Shown: piece after piece, positions 59,035-64,000 of the stretch | How the letters are laid out: every line of letters begins with the position of its first letter | Position numbering within the stretch: the stretch's first letter is position 1 | The notes under the pieces: model-generated | The model's database searches: none | The model's input: only the letters and a program-made list of their open reading frames with translations | Told to the model about the DNA's origin: nothing | NCBI RefSeq assembly: GCF_003946335.1 | Contig: NZ_RHNX01000001.1 | Location: 1-64,000 of the forward strand | DNA length: 64,000 nucleotides | Direction of reading: 5' to 3' | Source: Levilactobacillus fujinensis | GTDB taxonomy: Bacteria; Bacillota; Bacilli; Lactobacillales; Lactobacillaceae | Translations under genes and position numbers: made by a program

Positions 59035-59255
59035 GGCTGTACTGTACTTACCATCCTAATCAGTCTGCATCATGTGGTTGTCATGAATCCCCGTACAGCA
59101 AGGCTTTTCCATTATTTACACCTGTGTACGCACAACCTTAATTTAGCCTGAAATCCCACGAATCTTCACACATTTAGATTTCCTTTAATAATTTATCGCA
59201 AAGTCATCACAACTTTAGCCCTTTTCTGGTCACAATATCCGGGTATAGTAATAAT

Positions 59256-59457
59256 CATAGTAATTAGCCAATAACTGTTACTAATCAAATTCTATATCCA
59301 ATCCCTTTTAGATTCTCTCCCCCTAAGAGAATCATTCCTAGTTAGGTTCCCTCAAGCCTAACTACTCCTCTAACAATGAATTCACACCCCCTATGTGAAT
59401 CCACTCCTCATGATAAAAATCGCGCCGCTCTCCTCCCCGAGAGTCGCGCGATTTTTT
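59256..59457 (+). ncRNA. Candidate small regulatory RNA with four C-rich-loop hairpins
   Basis: No gene lies in 58973-59987. A -10-like TATAGT (59244-59249) precedes about 200 nt with four consecutive hairpins: (1) GATTCTCT/AGAGAATC, loop CCCCCTA (59311-59333); (2) AGTTAGG/CCTAACT, loop TTCCCTCAAG (59340-59363); (3) ATTCACA/TGTGAAT, loop CCCCCTA (59380-59400); (4) a terminator AAAAATCGCGC...CGCGCGATTTTTT with inner stem CTCTC/GAGAG and loop CTCCCC (59415-59457). Linkers contain CTCCTC twice. Such exposed C-rich loops are typical of sRNAs that pair with Shine-Dalgarno sequences (Listeria LhrC, streptococcal csRNAs). The -35 is poor, so the 5' end is approximate. Confidence 0.6.
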
Positions 59458-59573
59458 TGTTCGCTGTTAATGTACATTCTTTAACCTAATTTGATCGCGC
59501 ACGCGCCCCAAGGCTCGGCGTTGGAAAATTATACGTTCCTAGTAACGCAACCCCCGCGACGCAGAAAAGCGTG

Positions 59574-59755
59574 AGCTAGCCTGCATCTGAACTTGGCGGC
59601 CTTCAGGCGAGCCGGAAGCCCGTTCTTTGGCTGGAGGCGTTCCCCGCAGCAAGCGGAATTACTGGCAGCCGGAGTGCGACTGTTTCAACTCGTTTAGCGG
59701 TGACAACTCCTACTGTTGTAAGAGCAACATGAACATTTTAACTTTCAGCCTTCAG
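59574..59755 (+). mobile_element. Family A repeat, copy A5 (right part only)
   Basis: From GAGCTAGCCTGCATCTGAAC through GGCGGCCTTCAGGCGAGCC to the right terminal repeat CTTTCAGCCTTCAG at 59742-59755. The left two thirds are missing. As with A2, a family B right half follows at once. Confidence 0.65.
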
Positions 59756-59770
59756 CTTTTAACCTTACTC

Positions 59771-59858
59771 ATCAGTTCTAAGCGGAACCGGTTGCCTTTT
59801 GGTGCATTGTTCGACCATATAAAATTGAATACCAAAAAAGCCTGGGGGTGTCCCAGAC
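59771..59858 (+). repeat. Family B repeat, copy B6 (right part)
   Basis: ATCAGTTCTAAGCGGAACCG, GTTGCCTTTTGG, then AAATTGAATACCAAAAAAGC and CTGGGGGTGTCCCAGAC. It begins at the same internal B position as B1 does beside A2. Confidence 0.6.
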
Positions 59859-59987
59859 TTTTCACATCTACGAATTACGCTGAAAAATGTTCCAGCAGGT
59901 AATCTGTTCAGTGTAACGGTGTTAACTAGCTAAACACTTACTGCTACATGCTTTAACACATATTCTGCTTCGGTCACGTGCACCAAC

Positions 59988-61397
59988 CTATTTTGCAATC
60001 AGTTTACCGCCACCACTCAAGGTATAAGTCTTGCCATTGAGCCACTTGTTCGCGCTACTACTCTTATCATAGTACACATTGTGGCCATTAGATTTAATAT
60101 TCGTTAAGCCACTCTTGGTGCTGATCAGTGACGTCACGTACGAATTTTTAGTCACGTGCCACGTGTTGTTGCCCTTAAGGGTGACCGTGGTTTTTCCAGC
60201 CGTATCAGCACTGTTAATGGCCCCGGTAAAGACGCTACCAGAAGTCAAATTAAGCTTTAGCGTGCTTCCTTTGGCAATGAGAATGTTCCCTTTCATCGTT
60301 TGATTTTTTGCAGTGAACGTCAGCTTGCCGCCATTACTGCCACTGGTTCCCCAACGGTCACTGGCTAGCCGAATCAAGGTCGTCGAGGCATTACTTAACT
60401 TCACGTTGTTCAGATTGATCTTCGCTGTCGTATTGGTGACATAGAAAAGCGCTCCCGTATGGTTAGTTGTGCCCTTAGAACCGCTCTTCACCGTCGATGT
60501 CAGGCTCCCATTCGTCATGGAGAAGACCGAGGTCCCAACTTCAGAATCACCAGACATACTCTGATAGAGCATGACCCCGTTATTCTTTTTCCCGGTTAGC
60601 TGACTATTCTTGATCGTGATACTGTTCGACCCTTCAATATCGGCCGCCTCCGCACCAGTAGCGGTTCCCGTCACATTCTGTACGGCAATTGCGCCCGTTG
60701 AGTAGATGACCGGCGAGCCATCCCCCGCTGTCTTCAGTGTCCCCTTGTTCAGACTAACCGTGCCACCACCCCGATCCGTAGCTAGTGCTGCGGAGTGGCT
60801 GCCCTTGGTCGTGATGTTGGTATTTGTGGCCATGATTTTGCCTTTATAAGTCGCATCAAGTCCACGTGACGAGCTCTTGGTCGTATTGATTTGACTGTTC
60901 TTAATCGTCACCTTGGCATTCTTCCCAGTTGCAAAGATACCGTTGGCACCAGTGGCCGCCGTCTGTTCGGTCAGGTTGGCAATTGTCGCCTGCCCACCCT
61001 TAGTTACTAGTAAACCGGCATTTTGACCGAAGAAATTACTGTTATCGGTGCTAGTCGTATTGCCAGTCTTGGTCACCTGACTGCCGGTGAGTGTGAGCTT
61101 ACCACCATTTTTAACGTAGACAGCTGAGCGATTAGCCGTGCTAGCCTTAATCGTTTTGGTACTTAATTTTTGGGTGCTAGAAATCGTCTTTTGTCCTGAC
61201 AACTTAGCACTACTACTGCTTGTCTGGCCGGGGGCACTGGTGCCGCTGGGTTTGGCACCACTCGGCTTCGTTTTGGCCATCGCCTGAGTCGGTGGTGTCG
61301 ATTGACTGGCATTCAGTAGTTGTGGTGCCGCAATCAGGCCGCCCACAACGGCGGTTCCTGCTAACGCGATGGTGATGGTTCGTTTGGTTTTTGTCAT
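59988..61397 (-). CDS. Secreted right-handed beta-helix (adhesin-like) protein
   Basis: 469 residues. Signal peptide MTKTKRTITIALAGTAVVGG with cleavage near 30. A Ser/Thr/Lys/Pro-rich linker covers about 32-85. The rest is made of short strand-turn repeats with Asn/Thr/Gly ladders: VYVKNGGKLTLTGSQVTKTG, LVTKGGQATIANL, FATGKNAKVTIKNSQINTTK, IEGSNSITIKNSQLTGKKNN, SNGGKLTFTAKNQTMKGNIL. This is the look of pectate-lyase-type parallel beta-helices used in adhesins and polysaccharide-active proteins. No LPxTG anchor and no obvious catalytic set. RBS GGGAGGAC lies 6-8 bp upstream. Function is inferred only as surface interaction. Confidence 0.78.
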   Translation of the reverse strand: MTKTKRTITIALAGTAVVGGLIAAPQLLNASQSTPPTQAMAKTKPSGAKPSGTSAPGQTSSSSAKLSGQKTISSTQKLSTKTIKASTANRSAVYVKNGGKLTLTGSQVTKTGNTTSTDNSNFFGQNAGLLVTKGGQATIANLTEQTAATGANGIFATGKNAKVTIKNSQINTTKSSSRGLDATYKGKIMATNTNITTKGSHSAALATDRGGGTVSLNKGTLKTAGDGSPVIYSTGAIAVQNVTGTATGAEAADIEGSNSITIKNSQLTGKKNNGVMLYQSMSGDSEVGTSVFSMTNGSLTSTVKSGSKGTTNHTGALFYVTNTTAKINLNNVKLSNASTTLIRLASDRWGTSGSNGGKLTFTAKNQTMKGNILIAKGSTLKLNLTSGSVFTGAINSADTAGKTTVTLKGNNTWHVTKNSYVTSLISTKSGLTNIKSNGHNVYYDKSSSANKWLNGKTYTLSGGGKLIAK

Positions 61398-61549
61398 TAG
61401 AAAGTCCTCCCTTACTTAATCAACAAGCTGTTGCTTACTCTGGTTATACCCCGTGAACCTTAAGCTGCAGTTTAGATTGGAAAAAGCTTAACAAACTTTC
61501 AAAAATCGTTAGTTTTGCTGGGTAATACCTCTAGCTCGGAGTGAGGCGC

Positions 61550-61715
61550 GGTAGAAAGGGCGATTAGCTGGCGAGCCTTAAGCGTGATAGCCAAATGGTT
61601 CTGAACTTCAATTGTTGCGTTATCAATTTTAAATGGCGTCAGCTGTTCTTATCGTCTGTTTTAGCAATATAAGTTTGGAGATACAAAAAGGCGTCTGGTT
61701 TTTATTACCCCAGAC
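61550..61715 (+). repeat. Family B repeat, copy B7, doubling as the purB terminator
   Basis: GTAGAAAGGGCGATTAGCTG GCGAGCC...GGCGTCAGCTG..., then GGAGATACAAAAAGGCGTCT. On the minus strand the end reads GTGTCTGG...CCAGACGCCTTTTTG, a stem and T-run 55-100 bp after the purB stop. The inner hairpin region is diverged (TGATAGCC...GTTATCA). Confidence 0.7.
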
Positions 61716-61769
61716 ACCTCCGAACTCACTTGTCGAAATCTTCGACACATTCGCTTTTTATGGCCTATT

Positions 61770-63065
61770 TTAAATCAATCCCAGGCGTTTAAAGATAAAG
61801 TCTACTCGTCGCAAATGATAATGATAGTCGAATGCATCCGCAATCTGGTCTGGCGTGAGTCGACTGGTGATTTCAGGATTAGCTTCCACCAGTGGTCTGA
61901 ATTGCGTCTGTTGATCCCAAGCTTGGGCCGTCAATGGTTGGACCAAGTCGTAGGCATCTTCACGACTCAGGCCCGCTTCAATCAGCTTCAACAGGAGCCG
62001 TTGGCTATAGATCAACCCATAAGTCCGGTTCATGTTGGTCTTCATCGTCTCTGGGAATACGTCAAGATTCGTCAAGATCCGATTGATGCGGTGCAGCATG
62101 TAATCCAACAACGTCGTATCCTCCGGCAAAATCATCCGTTCGGCCGACGAATGGGAAATGTCACGTTCATGCCACAAGCTGACGTCTTCGTATGCCGTCA
62201 CCATGGTTCCTCGCAACACGCGGGCTAAACCAGTCACGTTTTCCGAACCAATCGGATTACGCTTGTGTGGCATTGCCGATGAGCCCTTTTGCCCAGGATT
62301 GAAATGTTCCTCGACTTCATGAATCTCAGAACGCTGCAATCCGCGAATCTCGGTAGCAATATTTTCGACACTAGTTGCAACTAGGGCCAACGTCGCAATG
62401 TAGTCGGCGTGTAGATCTCGTGGCAACACTTGTGTGGCGATTGGTTGCGCGCTAATCTCCAATTGGTCACAGACGAAGGCTTCGACCTCAGGTGGCACGT
62501 TAGCAAACGTGCCCACGGCCCCACTAATTTTTCCCGTTTCCACTTCGGCAGCGGCCCGGTCAAAGCGGACGAGATTCCGTTGCATTTCCGCATAGAAGCG
62601 CGCAATTTTCAGCCCAAAAGTCGTTGGCTCGGCTTGAACGCCATGCGTCCGACCAATCATAACCGTGTCCTTATATTGGCGGGCCATCTTCTTTAACGTC
62701 GCAATCAAGGTTTCCAAATCGGCCCGTAAAACCGCATTAGCCTGCTTCAACCGGTAGCCCTGTGCCGTATCCACAACATCAGTACTGGTAACGCCAAAGT
62801 GAATCCATTTTCGTTCAGCACCTAACGATTCGGAAACGTTCCGCGTGAAGGCAACCATATCATGGTGGGTAACGGCTTCAATTTCGGCGATACGGTCCAC
62901 ATCAAAGGTAGCATTGGCACGAATCTTGGCAGCATCTTCGGCGGGAACCTCTCCTAGTTTGGCCCAAGCCTCATCAATAGCGATTTCCACAGCTAACCAG
63001 GATTGATATTGATTCTCTAATGACCAAATCTGGCCCATTTCCGGTCGGGTATAGCGTTCTAACAT
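61770..63065 (-). CDS. purB: Adenylosuccinate lyase
   Basis: 431 residues, the usual length. It cleaves SAICAR to AICAR and adenylosuccinate to AMP, releasing fumarate in both cases. Motifs: FTRNVSESLGAERKWIHFGVTSTDVVDTAQ near 73-103, GRTHGVQAEPTTFG near 139-152 (catalytic His) and the superfamily signature GSSAMPHKRNPIGSE near 261-275. RBS AAGGAGGAA precedes the start. It is divergent from purA, with PurBox-like repeats between. Terminated by repeat B7. Confidence 0.96.
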   Translation of the reverse strand: MLERYTRPEMGQIWSLENQYQSWLAVEIAIDEAWAKLGEVPAEDAAKIRANATFDVDRIAEIEAVTHHDMVAFTRNVSESLGAERKWIHFGVTSTDVVDTAQGYRLKQANAVLRADLETLIATLKKMARQYKDTVMIGRTHGVQAEPTTFGLKIARFYAEMQRNLVRFDRAAAEVETGKISGAVGTFANVPPEVEAFVCDQLEISAQPIATQVLPRDLHADYIATLALVATSVENIATEIRGLQRSEIHEVEEHFNPGQKGSSAMPHKRNPIGSENVTGLARVLRGTMVTAYEDVSLWHERDISHSSAERMILPEDTTLLDYMLHRINRILTNLDVFPETMKTNMNRTYGLIYSQRLLLKLIEAGLSREDAYDLVQPLTAQAWDQQTQFRPLVEANPEITSRLTPDQIADAFDYHYHLRRVDFIFKRLGLI

Positions 63066-63096
63066 GGCGATTTCCTCCTTGAAAGTCAGTAAAACA

Positions 63097-63131
63097 CGAA
63101 CATTATTTTAATATTTCGGTATTGCTTCGGT
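63097..63131. promoter_or_regulatory. PurBox-like repeats upstream of purB
   Basis: On the minus strand two tandem ACCGAA-type boxes (TACCGAAGCAAT and TACCGAAATATT) lie next to an inverted GTTCG at 63097-63101, giving CGAA...TTCG spacing like paired PurR boxes. They lie about 30-65 bp upstream of the purB start. Confidence 0.5.
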
Positions 63132-63258
63132 ATTTATCATAACATAGATTATCCTATTTTTACTAGAGATTTCCGCGACATCACGGGATTTATTCGTTGT
63201 GGGGCGACATTAAAAAGAACAATAATTAAGACAATTTAAAAAATAGTTCGCTTTTTAG

Positions 63259-63287
63259 TTGATTTCTATTCACGAACTTGATACAAT
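63259..63287 (+). promoter_or_regulatory. purA promoter
   Basis: -35 TTGATT (63259-63264), 17-bp spacer, -10 TACAAT (63282-63287). A CGAAC sits in the spacer and GTTCG lies downstream at about 63301-63305, possible PurR half-sites. Confidence 0.65.
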
Positions 63288-63338
63288 TATTCTTGCTGGG
63301 TGTTCGGCCTAGTAAAAAATAACGATGAGGTGTTTGCG

Positions 63339-64000
63339 ATGTCATCAACAGTAGTAGTTGGTAGTCAATGGGGCGATGAAGGTAAAGGAAAGATCACGGA
63401 TTTTCTAAGTGAGAAGGCTGATGTCATTGCCCGCTACCAAGGTGGTGACAACGCTGGCCACACCATTGTCTTCAATGGTCAAACGTTTAAATTGCGGCTG
63501 ATTCCGTCCGGTATTTTTTACGCCGACAAGCTGAGTGTGATTGGTAACGGGGTCGTTGTGAACCCTAAGTCCTTAATTGAAGAGCTGACTTACCTCCACG
63601 ACAACGGCGTTTCCACGGATAACTTACGGATTTCCGACCGGGCCCACGTGATTCTGCCCTACCACATTCTGTTAGACCAGGCCCAAGAAAAGGCCAAGGA
63701 AAACAAGATTGGCACCACGAACAAGGGTATCGGACCCGCCTACATGGATAAAGCCGAGCGGATCGGGATTCGAATCGCTGATTTGCTTGACCACGACATT
63801 TTTGCCGATAAGCTCCGTCAAAACTTAATCGAAAAGAACAACGTTTTAACTAAACTGTATAATGTAGAACCACTCGATTTCGACACCATTTTTAATGAAT
63901 ACTACGCGTTAGGTCAACAGATCAAAGGTCACGTCACAGATACCTCCGTTGTGATCAACGATGCTATTGATGCCGGTAAAAACGTCCTGTTCGAAGGTGC
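63339..64000 (+). CDS. purA: Adenylosuccinate synthase (3' end outside window)
   Basis: First 220 codons of purA. GTP-dependent enzyme that makes adenylosuccinate from IMP and aspartate, the step before PurB on the AMP branch. The P-loop-like [15 protein letters not shown] at 9-23, [14 protein letters not shown] near 33-46, GNGVVVNP near 70-77 and [11 protein letters not shown] near 126-136 are hallmark motifs. ATG at 63339 after GATGAGGTG. It runs off the end of the window in frame at [11 protein letters not shown]. Confidence 0.95.
   Translation, partial: MSSTVVVGSQWGDEGKGKITDFLSEKADVIARYQGGDNAGHTIVFNGQTFKLRLIPSGIFYADKLSVIGNGVVVNPKSLIEELTYLHDNGVSTDNLRISDRAHVILPYHILLDQAQEKAKENKIGTTNKGIGPAYMDKAERIGIRIADLLDHDIFADKLRQNLIEKNNVLTKLYNVEPLDFDTIFNEYYALGQQIKGHVTDTSVVINDAIDAGKNVLFEG

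Noticed and set aside
59377-59490. 37-codon frame starting inside the candidate sRNA (ATG 59377)
   Set aside because: No Shine-Dalgarno sequence. It crosses hairpin 3 and the terminator stem, which argues against translation.

Overview
The window looks like the chromosome of a lactic acid bacterium in the family Lactobacillaceae. The base composition is fairly balanced, so a higher-GC heterofermentative group such as Levilactobacillus is my best guess, made from protein style and gene content and not from a search. Pointers are AAGGAGG-type ribosome binding sites, cre-like and LexA-like sites of the low-GC Gram-positive type, a thiM-thiD-thiE salvage operon under a TPP riboswitch, a Y-family polymerase operon with a YolD-like gene, OatA-type peptidoglycan O-acetyltransferase and many small secreted proteins. 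No rRNA, tRNA or CRISPR array was seen.

Layout. 1-0.6 kb: tail of an ISL3-type insertion sequence. 0.7-9.7 kb: oatA, adenosine deaminase, a recombinase-like protein without catalytic residues, a polysaccharide deacetylase, a 30-residue membrane peptide gene, an L,D-transpeptidase and a large membrane-anchored protein. 10.6-22 kb: a metabolic and stress block with a tandem ABM protein, hexapeptide acetyltransferases, an orphan antitoxin, an amidohydrolase, MerR and LysR regulators, two aldo/keto reductases, CoA-disulfide reductase and two DUF2255 proteins. 22-36 kb: an ABC exporter pair, a secreted protein, the SOS polymerase operon, a 5'-nucleotidase, a lipid-linked oligosaccharide flippase-like protein and an ATPase-permease fusion. 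36.8-41.7 kb: thiamine salvage, an SDR and a FetAB-type exporter. 42-56 kb: an rRNA methyltransferase with a striking Asn/Asp/Arg repeat domain, a DUF368 lipid-carrier translocase, glycerol kinase, an HhH-GPD DNA glycosylase, PuuD, a sedolisin protease and an alpha-glucosidase. 56-64 kb: hydrolases, a tyrosine phosphatase, a candidate regulatory RNA, a beta-helix secreted protein, purB and the start of purA.

The most unusual content lies between the genes. Two interspersed repeat families, called A and B here, fill most of the longer gaps. Family A has imperfect terminal inverted repeats beginning CTGAAGGTTGAAAG. Three copies are flanked by perfect 7-bp direct duplications, so it behaves like a non-autonomous transposable element. 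Its interior carries nested hairpins with compensatory base changes between copies. Family B is a shorter double-hairpin repeat with arms GTGGGACAAAAGGC/GCCTTTTGTCCCAC and a terminator-like right end. Both families have copies in which an inner hairpin is absent. Separately, 59256-59457 can fold into four consecutive hairpins with C-rich loops, two of them identical CCCCCTA, ending in an intrinsic terminator. It looks like an anti-Shine-Dalgarno small RNA.

Regulation visible in sequence: cre-like sites at add, glpK and the small membrane peptide gene; a LexA box on the polymerase operon; a TPP riboswitch with its own promoter and terminator on the thi operon; a MerR-style spacer palindrome on the aldo/keto reductase operon; a 19-bp motif shared by the lysR promoter and an acetyltransferase-lipoprotein operon; a MalR-like operator upstream of the alpha-glucosidase; and PurBox-like repeats between purB and purA.
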